From the NCBI RefSeq assembly GCF_001540865.1, contig NC_033637.1, positions 5,849,737 through 5,913,736 of the forward strand: 64,000 nucleotides of DNA, given 5' to 3'. The stretch comes from Ananas comosus (Eukaryota > Streptophyta > Magnoliopsida > Poales > Bromeliaceae). The translations under genes and the position numbers were made by a program. Below the pieces are notes generated by a model. The model was not told where the DNA came from, searched no databases, and saw only the letters and a program-made list of their open reading frames with translations. Below are positions 50,001 through 61,107 of the stretch, in pieces (within the stretch, counting starts at the first letter, position 1; the number at the start of each line of letters is the position of its first letter).

Positions 50001-51771
50001 CAACCACCCTTTATCATTTTCCTCGCCCTCACCGTCGATATGGTCGCCACGAAGCGCGCACCATTGCACGCCCGGTATACCAACTCTTCTTGGTTAGGCT
50101 CACGGAATGTGATCACCTTACGCTCACAATCTATCACGGCATAATACTTGGAGAGCAAGTTGATCCCCAAGATTACGTCGAAGCCCCACATTTGCTTTAA
50201 TACTAAGAGGTCGATCGGCATGATCCAATCGCCTATCTGTACCGGACAATCCAAACACTCGTCATGTACATGGAATGAATGTCCAGGTGTATTCATCATC
50301 CAATAGTCCTCATTATGTGTGACCTCTATGTCATGAGCTAGTGCAAATGATGCCGATATCCATGAATGCGATGCACCTGTGTCAAATAAAGCTCTAGCTC
50401 TGGTGCCTCTGATCAAGATAATACCTGCCACGACGTCGTCGGGGACTGGAATCGGCTCCTCCACCTGAGTGGCAAAAACCCGCCCACTCGGTGCTCTCGA
50501 TGCCTCCGGCTGACGCGATGCAGATGCGCGCCCAGCTGACATCGCCGGTGGTAACCTCGCAAGCTGCCTCGGGGTAGAAGGAACTGAGGCTGCCGTCGGT
50601 GCAGGTGACGCCTATCTCGGGCACTCCCGTATCATGTGTCCCGCCTGACCGCACTTGAAGCACTTTCCTTCGGCTTGCGGGCAGTTTAACGGTCGATGCT
50701 CGCCTCCACAAATAACACACCGGGGAGGCTTCCAATTCTTCGATTGCTGTCGGGGGTACCGAGGGGGTTTCTTAGCATTTGGCCGGCCCCCGGTGCCACC
50801 CGCCGTCTGCTTCTGGCCTTTATCCCTTGATTCCGCCATAGCTTCGCGCTCCTCGCGCGCGTGAGCATTACCATGCTCCGCCCACAACGCAAGATCAAAG
50901 ACCTCCGCAAAGGTCGTAAGCTTGAGAATTTGCACTTTCTCGTAGATTCTCGGCTGGAGTCCTCGTAAGAACCAATCAGCCCGGTCCCGGTCATCTCGAA
51001 CAACATCCGGGACACAATCGATAATGTGGGAGAACTCCTGCTCGTAGTCCGCGACTGAGCGGTCTCCCTATCGCAGCTTGTGGAACATCTCCTGTAGCTT
51101 CCCCTTCACCGTGTCGGGGAAGTAGTTCGCGAATACCGCTCTCTTGAACTCCTCCCAAGGCATAGGCGGAAGATCGGGAGATCGATCTTGCCTAACTCGC
51201 TTCCACCACACCTTCGCCGCCTTCTCAAGGCAATGTGTGTTGAGCTGCACCTTGTCCTTGTCCAAGGTGTATAGGTCCTTGAACAATGTCTCCATAGAGT
51301 CGATCCATGACTCCACCGCCGCCGGTTCACCACTCCTCCTTCAAAGATAGGTGGATTGAACTTCTTGAATTGAATAAGAGCCGCTAACGCGCACTCCCGC
51401 TCCGCCTCATCCGCCGCACTATCGGGGTTTGAGGTCCCCGAGCCAGCCGGCACCACCGTAACAGGCACGGCTGCCGCCGCCACGCCCTCGGTCGCGCTCG
51501 GCACCACTGCAGGGGGCGCAGGGTGCACGGCCTCCACGGGCGCCGCCGCTTGCTGTCGCTCTAGCGCCTCTTGGAGCCTTTGGATCTGCTCCCCTTGGCG
51601 CTGAACAGACTCCGCTTGCTACCGCACTACGCCAATCAGCACGGCCAACTGCTCCCTAAGCTCCGCGTCGCCACCCGCTCCGGGTTGCGCAAGAGCCGCA
51701 CTTGGCTCCTCGGCCATAGACCTCGTCCGCGGTCGACCACGAGGCAGCTTAGGTCGACCACGAGGTGGCAT
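47036..51771 (-). pseudogene. Chromovirus gag-pol with five in-frame stops
   Basis: One ancestral frame starting at ATG 51771 (MPPRGRPKLPRGRP). Gag has EPAAVESWIDSMETLF and VWWKRVRQD, then a double zinc knuckle, CVICGGEHRPLNC and CFKCGQAGHMIREC. Protease has ALFDTGASHSWIS. Reverse transcriptase has [12 protein letters not shown] and [11 protein letters not shown]; RNase H has [13 protein letters not shown] and [11 protein letters not shown]. Integrase has the zinc-binding end, then MDFVTGLPRS, VSDRDPRFTYHFW and HPQSDGQSERT. A chromodomain-like end (FIIDREVRKLRNREILYVKIRW) finishes at 47036. Stops are at 51619-51621, 51068-51070, 50612-50614 and 49793-49795 (all TAG where the family suggests CAG) and 48098-48100 (TGA for TGG). 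A one-base frameshift lies near 51330. Not functional. Confidence 0.9.
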
Positions 51772-52090
51772 TGCTTCCTGAAAATGAAGCAATTCACGTC
51801 AGTCACTTAGACAATATACTCGATTATACCCAATTCGGCGAAAGCGACAAGTGTATTTATTTTCCTTCCAAAGCCTCATGTCGTCGGCCGCCGATCACAA
51901 CACTAGGAAAAGAAAACAAATAACAACTTAGATTTAGTCCCTAACCACATTAGAGACATATTAACATTAACCCAATTATAAGCTTTCGCTATACTTTGTT
52001 CAACGTCACTGACGTTTCCTAGATCCTTAAGGTTTTCCATTCCTAAGGGTCTCTAGGTCTATCCTATACTTTCACTTTTTGGCTCTTACG

Positions 52091-52101
52091 CTCTGATACC
52101 A
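52091..52101 (-). other. Primer binding site (tRNA-Met)
   Basis: TGGTATCAGAG on the minus strand, separated from the LTR end (...GGTGTGACA) by seven bases. Confidence 0.75.
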
Positions 52102-52108
52102 TTATATC

Positions 52109-54306
52109 TGTCACACCCCGAGCCCGATCCTTTTGGCCGGTTCGAGCGCGTCGAACAGACGTCGAACGGACAGAGCCTCCCATGTCCGCCCAAGGGTCAA
52201 CAACAAGTATCAATAGAGTAAAATGTTGCACATGCGGAAGCAAACGCAATGGCTTGCACGAGGGCAAGCAAAAGCCAAAAGGGAAAGTAATAAACTACAC
52301 TTAGAAAAATTATTTACATTTTTGCATCATTTCTTCTCTTTACATCACATGATATCTCAAATTTAAATTTTTCATTGAAACATAATTCCTTTTTACATCA
52401 TTCATTTAACAAGTTCATAATGCTAAAATCATCAAAATACAAAAGATGATAACTAAAGGGTAATGCAACTAAACCAAAATATGAAACCAACTCCGGTGCT
52501 CTCTATCTAGGGCGCGATGCCCTTACCGCGATCGTCCGCCGGCTCGCTCGGTCCCGACTCTGTGGAAATAGTGGGGTGAGAAGTACAACAAAGTTCCCAG
52601 TGGGTTCGGCAACCGACCACGCCGACTTTCCCACTAGGTCTAAATCAGGCATAATAGAAGAAAAGAGATATAGATAGTAACCGAACTATACAAATGCAGC
52701 TAATATGCCTGAACAATAAATAATGCAATGCTCAATAATATATGCTCATGATGAATGCAAGGTCACGATCTCATTGCTCAATCTCTTGGCTAACCGTAGG
52801 TTTCGCCCTCAACAACTCACCAACTCAAATCCCAATATCGGGGAGGCTACTACACCCGACGGGACCGTCCTCTGGGAAGGCTACTACATCCAGTGATGAT
52901 AACTCCAGAGCACATCACTCGAGGGGGAGCTACCACCCTCGAGCAAGGACTTACAGGCGAGTATGATCCAATCCTTAACTATAAGGATGTCAAGTTCAAT
53001 CCATTCCTTAGCTATAAGGAAACAATGCACATATGACCCTTAACTCTAAGGTTGTTATGTCATAATGTCGCTCTCACACTTTTACTTGCATTCTTTTACT
53101 TTCACTAGTGTTAAATACACTACTACGTTCTTGTACACATGCCACACTTGTTTTCTAAGTATTCCAACTCTAGCCTTCTCGACTCATCAATGTCATTTTC
53201 TACTTCTATGTCAAGATGTCACATTTGTTTACTAAGTCCACTAAGTTCTTGTCTCTTGTCATGCATAAATAGGGTTTATAAAATTTTTCACATTCTTGCT
53301 AGTAACTCACATGCATTTGTACTCACAACATGCAATAGATGGCTCAAATATAACCCTACTATGCAATTTCATGCTCAATACACATATGCTCAAATATGAC
53401 ACTTTAGACATAAAAAAAATTTCGAGGTCCTCGAATTGCACCACCCACCTTAGATGGTTGCAAGAAGGTTACGGTTCCTTTCTTGAAATTTTCGGACTCT
53501 TCTCTCGCAACCTATACCCAAAATAGTGCCAAATTAGGCCCTATATACTAGATCTCATACTTAGGCTTTTCGTAACGTCAAACGAAGTTATCCCACGCAT
53601 CGGGAATACCCCCAATTTGGTTTCCAAGAGATCAATTTGCCTCGAAAACGTTCGCGGGCAAAAGCCCCAAATTTGGTGCCCTAATGTCACCAAATGCTAA
53701 ACCCTAGGTTTTGATCACTTGTACAAGCAAAAGAGAGCTTGTCAAGCTTCTAGGAGCTCATCTAAGGTCAACTAAGCCATTTCTAGGGCATCCAAGATGA
53801 ACCCTAGAAGTTCACCATGAGAGGACCTTGAGCTTCCATGAATTTTCATGGAGCTCAAGCCTCAAGAAGTGTTCTAAACATAGAAAAAGCTCCAAAACCT
53901 AAGTTTCTTGGGAGAAATCCAAACCCTAGCCTAGGTTTTCATGAAGACCATACCTTGGCCCAAAGCTCTCCAAGGTCCTTCTTGTTGGAGAGATCCCAAA
54001 CCCTCAAAGCCTCCAAAACTCCTTCAAAAACCCTTCTTCTCCTTCCTCTCCTTGTTCCTTGGAGAAATTTCTTGAGAGAGAAAGAGAGGAATGAGAGAGG
54101 GAGGGGGTGGCTGTGAAAAGAGAGAGGGAGGGGCGTGTTGGGGTGTTAAGTTATTGCTACAATTGCAACTAGGCCCCCCGAATTGTTATAATTGCAGCAG
54201 ACCCCATTTTGCTGTCGGGCCCAAAGTGTACCGGTACACTTTGAAGTGTCATTGGTTCCACGACTACGCAGCGGCAAACCTGAGAGCAGATCTCTCGGTT
54301 TCGCCT
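52109..54306 (-). repeat. 5' LTR of the chromovirus, truncated
   Basis: Starts TGTCACACCCCGAG. Retains the two segments deleted from the partner (52856-53138 and 53888-54119). Homology ends at about 54305 beside the single N at 54308, so roughly 280 bp of U3 are missing. Confidence 0.85.
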
Positions 54307-54307
54307 G

Positions 54308-54308
54308 N
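54308..54308. other. Single ambiguous base at a repeat breakpoint
   Basis: The only isolated N in the window. LTR homology ends at this point, so it may be a mis-join. Confidence 0.9.
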
Positions 54309-55321
54309 CAATTTGTGCCAAAGTCCCTCTAAACTCAATATTTAACATTGAGTCCCTCACAACGCGAGTAAAACGCGCGTACACCCCCACATGCGATTTC
54401 ACACGAAACGGTATATAAAATATTACGCTTTTCGCAAAAATACGGTTTTGCCAATTAAGACCCCTCCTCGATCAACGCGCGATATCGGCAGATCCGTCCG
54501 TCAAGTTTGCGAACGGATTGCACCAATGCGATCAGCACGACAGAGATATCAAATCTACGATTTTGTTTTCCCTCGTTTGGTTACAGATTCGCGACGAAAC
54601 CCGTCCTCTCTCCAAATGGCGAAACTACACACAAATACATGTAATACATGTATTTTCAATTTTCTCGAAATCCGTGCGTCAAACCTAAAATCCATAAGCG
54701 CCATAGTTTCCAGAATAGCCGAACCATTCAAAACGAGCTATTGGATCGCTATGAACGGAGTCTGATACGTGCTAGAAGCCAACTTTACACTGTGGCCTCT
54801 CCGAAAAACTGAGTTACTATTCATTTTAAGTGAAAAGTAAAAATCGCGTAAAATTTTCGTTCTAACTCGTTTTATCCCGAAACTTGATGAGTGCTTTTGT
54901 AATTAAATTACACACAAAAATATCGTCAATAGAGAGTCTAACAATACTGTCAAATTCTCAGTATAGCAGCTGCACTACTCATAAACTCTCCACCATCAGA
55001 TCTGCGCTGAGATTTGTGCCAGATCTGATGGAGGAAAGTTGTAATGGACTGCTTCTAACGTTGCAGTCCCGTTTTCTTTTTTTTTTTCCTTGTCTTTTCT
55101 CCATCAGAGCCATCTTTTTCCATTCCCAACCCATCTCAGATCCAACCCTTCCCTCCTCCGCCTCGCCCCTCCGCCTCGCCCTACCGCCCCCAACCACCAC
55201 AGGCGAAGAAGCAGCAGGGGGGCCCGCACTCCCCCTTCCTCATTCCCGAGCGGGGACCCGCGCGAGCTTTGCGCCATTCCTTCCCCGCGCGAGCTTTGCG
55301 CCGCTCACCATCCGCTGCAGC
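54309..55321. other. Unassigned sequence
   Basis: Not homologous to other parts of the window that I could find, except its right end: the phrase GCGAGCTTTGCGCC (near 55262 and 55288) recurs near 60146 and 60171. Short Pro/Ser/Arg-rich ORFs are not supported as genes. May be another LTR's U3. Confidence 0.4.
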
Positions 55322-57406
55322 TGCCACGCCCCGCAACCGCCAATTTGGTCGGTTTGGGTGCGCTGAACAGACGCCGAACGGACAGCACCTCCCATGTCCG
55401 CCCAAGACTCAACAACAAGATCATGTACATTTTTGTCGCCGAGGAAGACATATAACATACATGAAGCATCACAAGTGCGATACAAGCAAGAGCAAAAGAG
55501 AGAAAGCTATCTATTACAACCACATTGCTTTTACATTGAGTTTACATCATCAAAATGGATACACTTGCTTACATTTTCATCTCATGACAATATACATCCA
55601 CAACTCTCCAAAAGCATCCTCACAATATATACAACATGTCTCTCAACTATACATAGTATACTAATGCATAAAGGAAAGCCACTATCTACTAGAGCGCTAT
55701 GCCCTTACCACGGTCAACTGCCGATCTGCTCTCGCTAGGCCCTGCAACAAAGTGGGATGAGAACTACGAATAGTTCCCAGTGGGTTCGGCCGTCAACTCC
55801 GCCGATATTCCCACTAGGTCTAAGCAGGCATGAGTAGATAGATAGATAGATATGATGAAGAAACTGCTAGCATAGTATGAATTCTACTATTATACTACTA
55901 TGCCTTGATCAACATGATATTATGAATGCTAACTCTACATAGCAATGAATTCACTAGCACACTACTATGCTTCAACAATATCATAGATAAAGATAAGCAC
56001 ATAGCTAGGAGAAACTACTAACATGTCTCTATGTTCATGTCATGGTATGAATGCACGCTCTACTATGTCATTCATTCACTTGTTATCCAATCTGCATGGC
56101 TAACCCGAAGGTTACGCCCCGACTCACTTCTCAAAATCTCATAGGTGAAGAGAATCTGCACTCGCACACCGAGACCGCCTGCGGGACAACTACTTCTGCC
56201 CCTAGTGTGAAGACTCCGAAGCTCACTGCTTGTGTAGAGCGACCACCACAAGCGAAAACAAACTAAGTGAGTATGATCCAATCCTCGTCTACTGAGGATA
56301 CCCTGTCTACAAGGGTCATAGTGCTTCTACCGCACTAGATTCAAATACCACATTGGCAACTCAAAAATTCTACTATCCCTAGGTTCATGTCATAGTGCTT
56401 CTATTACACTAATTCATATGCCACTCGTTTATATAATCATGTTTAAGTGTCTCTACTACACTAATTCACATGCCACTCATTTACATAAACATATTGTCCA
56501 AGTTCACTACTATCTCTTGTCACTATAGGATTCAATGTCATAACCCAATCTTCATGCAACCACTAGATTATGTGTTCAACCCACAAATTCTATTACTACT
56601 ATGGTAGCATGCAAAGAGAAGGAAATACAACTACTCAACACATCCTATAATGCATGACATCACTATACAAGATGTAAGGTTAACATTACAACTTAGACAT
56701 AGGAAAAAGTCCGAGTGCTTCGGATAGCACCCCCCACCTTCTGGTGATGCCGTGACGCTAGGATTCAAGTTTCGTGATTTTTGGACGTTGCCTCGGCCTT
56801 CCAGGCGGAAACGAAGCCAAAACGGTCCATTTCTTCAATTACTCGTCGCACAATCGTAGGAACTTCAATTTGAGGTGTCCACAATGTTAACTTTACCTTC
56901 AATTGAAGATACATAGGGTCAATTTAGCTCAAAACCACTTATGAACAAAAGCTCTCTTTTGGAAGCCCTAATACCTCACTATTGCAAAAAGCTTCATATA
57001 ACCATTTACTCATGCAATAAATGAGATCAACTACTCCTAGAGCTTCATTAAATCCCATTCCTAGGGTATTTAGGCCAAACCCTAGCAATCTACCATTACA
57101 GGTCAAAGAGCTTACCTCTACTAAGCTTTTCCTCTTGAGCCAAGGAAGAAGAAGAAGATGAAGCTCCATTTCTAGCTTCAAATCTCCTCCAATCCCTCCT
57201 CTTGATCCACTCCTAGAGAGAGAGGGAGAGCTTCTTAGAGAGAGAGAGGGAGAGTTTTAGGGTTGCAAGTGAGGGAGAGTGAGAGAGATGAGCCCACAAC
57301 ACCTCTCATATAACCCCCACTTGGCAAATTTGCAAGAAACCCCCTCAACAAGCTGCTTTCTCCACTGCCCGAACTGGGCAGTTTTCGGCTACGGGGTCCG
57401 GACCCT
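55322..57406 (-). mobile_element. Chromovirus LTR A, interrupted
   Basis: Starts TGCCACGCCCCGC and follows the chromovirus LTR order: AACAGACGCCGAACGGACAG, CCCATGTCCGCCCAAG, TCAACAACAAG and AGTTCCCAGTGGGTTCGGC. It is a related but distinct family. It is cut at 57406 by LTR B. Sequence after 59790 may be its continuation, because GGTCTGGACCCC near 59930 resembles GGGTCCGGACCC at 57394-57405. Confidence 0.6.
57304..57405. promoter_or_regulatory. TATA box and GGGTCCGGACCC palindrome
   Basis: On the minus strand the 12-bp palindrome GGGTCCGGACCC (about 57394-57405) precedes GGTTATATGAG (57304-57314) by about 80 bases, the same layout as in the other LTRs. Confidence 0.5.
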
Positions 57407-59789
57407 TGTCACGCCCCGGGACCTAGCGGAAGCCCGCCCGGCGCGTGCCCAGACCCGCCATATGTCTATAACATATAAGGCGTCTAAAAACAACAATAAT
57501 AAAAGCAATAATACAAGACATCTAGTAGTATCAGAGCATAATAAAAGTCTAAATACTACAACAAGGGATAAAGTTAAAACTGTAAATCCACTAAATAAAA
57601 CATAAAGTAAGTACAATGGGGGTCCCATAACAAGTGCTAAAAGGAGTACAAGGTGGTCTCTCTATACAGGGTACAAAATCTCTCCCTCTCTCCCAAAATA
57701 CAAAAAAGGAGAAGAAGTAACCACCTAGCGCAAAAAGAAACTCTCCCGAGCTAGCTACGCGACACCCTTGCCGCGATCCCGTGCCTCTGCCGGTGCCGAA
57801 GGCTCTGAAAGGAAAACATAGAAACGGGGACGTGAGAACTATTAAATAGTAGTTCCCAGTGGGCAATTACTGACTTCAGTGAAATGCACCACTAGGCCCA
57901 AAACTGCAAAAGTTGGTCATTGTACAAGTACGGTAAAAAGAGAGAATGTATAATAAATAAAAAAACGAAAGCCCATAATCATGATATCTCTATTTAGCTC
58001 TACTTGCATGAATAAGAAAGCGATTACTACGAGTAAGCACATGAATACCCAACATGTAAAAGCATGAATATGCTACCAATCCAATGTCCACAGTGTAGTA
58101 GTAAAGATGTCAATGTTTACTATTCTAGTCCAGGTTCACATATTACTTTAATTGTTATAGTTTAACTCTGATAAGACCCACCCGAAGGCTGTCTGGTATA
58201 AGACCCACCCGAAGGCTGTCTGGCTCTGCCCTGCCTAATGGCCCCGTGGTAGTCAACATTCCCACTCTAGGAATGAGCCTTTCCCACGGCAATCCACTTC
58301 GGCGCCCAATCCCGCACGGCGAACGTATCGCATAGGCCAACTCCGGAGTGCCGGCTTGTAGGGAGCGACCCTCACAAGCTTGTGCGAATGAGCACAATGG
58401 CAAGCATGCTATCAGTATGTCTCAAGTACCAAGTCATCATGTCTACAACATGGAATATATCACAACTCTCACATAGGCCTATCTCTATGTCATCATGTCT
58501 ACAACATGGAAAATAATAGATATTCAAGTGGCCTAATTCTATGTCTCAATACGATAGTCTCATAAGTGCTAGCCTAAGTGCCCCTTTATGACACTTTCAT
58601 TCACTAAGTTCAAGCTCATCCCAAATGTTCATAATTACATAACTGAACCATTTTAAGCATATAAAGCGTGTTTCCAAATGACTAGCGAGAGCTCTTCCCG
58701 AATGCATGCAACAATACCCAGAATGCTCTACCATATAGAGTGAAAATTTTCTTATACATAACACATGTATTTCAGGGGTTCCAAAATTCACATAAATACT
58801 ACTTAGCATAAATATGCATTCAAAAATAGTATACAAAGAGTTTAGAATGCTTAGGGGCCGTTTCGCCCCGTTTTCATGAAGCCAAACCCACCGATGGTAA
58901 ACGAAACCTTTCGTTTGCTCCAACGAAGATGTCCAATAGCCTCCTAGTGTCCTAGAGGTACAAGAACATGCGTCACTCGAACCATACGAACAACCAATTA
59001 CCCAAACATTAAGCTATTCAAGCATAGGTGAGGAAAACTCACCTCTAGTGCAAAAATCCCCTCTAAGGCTTAAAAAGGGAGTTAGAATCCTTCCAATCCA
59101 AGCCAAAGGAAGCTTCTAATCCCAACAATCTAGCCTCAAAAGCCCTAGAACGAAAATGCCCAATTAAACCCTAAATTTCCAATTCTAGGGTTTAATTTCA
59201 CAAAAACCTCAAATCAAGGATCAAAGGGAGAAATCAAGTCTCTAACCTCTCAAGAAGCTCCAAACTTAGCTCCAATCCAAGTGGGGTGGGAGATCTCCTC
59301 AGCCACAAGCTCCTCTCCAAGCTCTAAGCCATCAACAATGGTGGAGAAGCCACCAAGATGCAAATAGAGGAGAGAAAACCCAATAAAAACCAAGCAAAAT
59401 GAGTAAAAATGCAAAGAAAGGGAGAGAGAGCTCCTCTCACCTTCTCCTCCTCAGGTCCCAGCACAAAAGAAGCCCTAAGGGGCGTGGGTGCTGATATAAG
59501 AAGCCCACAATTGCGAAAAACTCCCTGCAGAACAAACTGTTCAGATTCTGCCAAAGTGTACCGGTACACGGAAAAGTGTACCGGTACACATCCTACGAAA
59601 ATGCAAACCCGAGGCTCGGGTTCGCAATTTGCCACAAGTGTACCGGTACGACCATCAAAGGTGTACCGGTACAAAATGTGTACCGGTACAGCCATCGACC
59701 TGTCACCGGTTACACCTCGTGCAGAATGCAATCCGAGGGTAGGCTAAGTCCAACTCTTTAGTGACCTTAGCGCTACACAAAATACTACA
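57407..59789 (-). mobile_element. Chromovirus LTR B, nested
   Basis: 2383 bp. Starts TGTCACGCCCCGGGACC and ends ...AATACTACA; on the minus strand TGTAGTATTTTGTG ... GGCGTGACA, terminal sequences like the LTRs at 6836 and 21009. It also shares AGTTCCCAGTGGG with the other chromovirus LTRs. Flanks (ACCCT and ATTCT) do not form a clear duplication. The small ORFs inside are not genes. Confidence 0.65.
59493..59689. promoter_or_regulatory. Five GTACCGGTAC palindromes above a TATA box
   Basis: Exact copies at 59558-59567, 59578-59587, 59640-59649, 59663-59672 and 59680-59689, with spacings of 20, 62, 23 and 17 bases. On the minus strand they lie 60-190 bp upstream of CTTATATC (59493-59500). This is the densest cluster in the window. 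Confidence 0.65.
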
Positions 59790-60104
59790 ATTCTCGGGAT
59801 GCGAGCCATAGGTCGGAACACTGTCAACGACCCACCAGAAAGTCTGGAAAAACTCGAGACACTGTCCAAACACTCGAACCTCGCAATTTGCAAAGGTCCA
59901 GTGCGTCACAACCCTGTAGCTAGGGTCTGGACCCCGAGAGCACATTTCCTGCGAAAATTGCAGAATTTCTTCTACTTGCTCTCTAAGGTCCTCTAACCCC
60001 TTAGAAGCCATTCTTTGATGCATTCGGCCTTTCCGAACGTTCCGAACCAACCTTCGGTCAATTTTATCGAAGTTTGTTTTCTCGCGTCGAGGTTCTGCTT
60101 CCTC
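59790..60104. other. Unassigned sequence beyond LTR B
   Basis: Possible continuation of LTR A (GGTCTGGACCCC near 59930). A minus-strand ORF covering it (59703-60341) has no recognisable domain and is considered fortuitous. Confidence 0.35.
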
Positions 60105-60425
60105 ACAGCAGCGGCCAAGGAAACCCACCACCACCTCGTCCGTGCGAGCTTTGCGCCGCTCCTTCCCCGCGAGAGCTTTGCGCCGCCCATCATCCGCCGT
60201 AGCGGCCAAGGAAACCCACCACCACCTCGTCCGCGCGAGCTTTATGCCGCCCACCAGATCTACCACCACCACCACCACCACCTCGCCTGCGCAGCCAAGG
60301 AAACCCCCCTCGTCCATAGATCTACTACCACCCCCCGACAATCTACCACCACCACCACCACCACCTCGCCTGCGCAGCCAAGGAAACCCCCCTCGTCCAT
60401 AGATCTACTACCACCCCCCGACATG
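60105..60425. repeat. Short tandem duplications (CCACCA-rich)
   Basis: GCGGCCAAGGAAACCCACCA occurs twice (about 60108 and 60202). A unit of about 78 bp containing (CCA)n, TCGCCTGCGCAGCCAAGG and CATAGATCTACTACC is present twice in tandem (about 60262-60342 and 60343-60422). Confidence 0.75.
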
Positions 60426-60459
60426 TGCCGTCCTTCACCCTTCCCAAAAAAATTGTATT

Positions 60460-60720
60460 AATAAATTGTATTAATCAGTTATCTTGTATTAATCAGCCCA
60501 CCAAAATTCAGTTTGATCATCTGTCAATAAATTGTATTAATCAGTTATCTAATATAACCTATTTTGGCACAAATCCAGTTTGATTAATACAAATTTTCAA
60601 TAAATTTTCAATAAATTGTATTAATCAGTTATCTAATATAACCCATTTTGGCACAAATCCAATTTGATTAATCAGTTATCTTGTATAAATTTTAAAAATT
60701 TTAAATTTTAAATTTTAAAT
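60460..60720. repeat. AT-rich tandem repeats
   Basis: The phrase AAATTGTATTAATCAGTTAT followed by CTAATATAACC(C/T)ATTTTGGCACAAATCC is repeated two to three times with shorter derivatives. It ends in AAATTTTAAATTTTAAATTT and a GGGGGGGG run. The interval to 61107 is AT-rich with no recognised gene apart from a possible leader intron end (TATGTAG) before 61097. Confidence 0.7.
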
Positions 60721-61107
60721 TTGGGGGGGGTAGCGGCTGCGGGCGGTCAAAGAAGAAGCAGTGGCAGCTTTGCCCTCCCCAACCAAGAAGCAACAGTAGC
60801 TCCTTTGTAAGTATAATAATGTTTTGCACAAATTTTTATTCTTTTTCCAAAATTATTCACTCTTTATCTACATATAGATTATCTTAGTAAAACATTTGTT
60901 TTTAGTAAAACATATGCTAAATCCTCTATCTTATCAGCATGCCTTTGATTGTATATTAGAATTATTTTTACATGAACACATTATTTTTACATGAAAAGCA
61001 TGCCTTAGATTGAATGTCAATGGAAAAAATAGGATAATTGGAATGCTTTAGATTTGATGCTTTTCTTTCATCTTTATTCATCTATTTCCTATGTAGATTT
61101 ACTTGGG

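Larger units (their letters stand above)
45026..54306 (-). mobile_element. Ty3/gypsy chromovirus, degenerate
   Basis: LTRs at 45026-46972 and 52109-54306 flank a minus-strand gag-pol with a terminal chromodomain. The tRNA-Met primer site (TGGTATCAGAG) is at 52091-52101, seven bases from the LTR. The polypurine tract AAGGGGTGGAGAA is next to 46972. The right LTR stops abruptly at the single N (54308), and the left one lacks its first bases, so no target duplication can be read. The chromodomain and gene order suggest the Tekay/Del lineage. Confidence 0.9.

Noticed and set aside
54884..55455. Pro/Ser-rich ORFs of 160 and 121 residues
   Set aside because: They cross into LTR A and lack domains; composition follows CT-rich DNA.
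59703..60341. 212-residue minus-strand protein
   Set aside because: Built from (CCA)n-type repeats (a Val run) and LTR sequence; no recognised domain.
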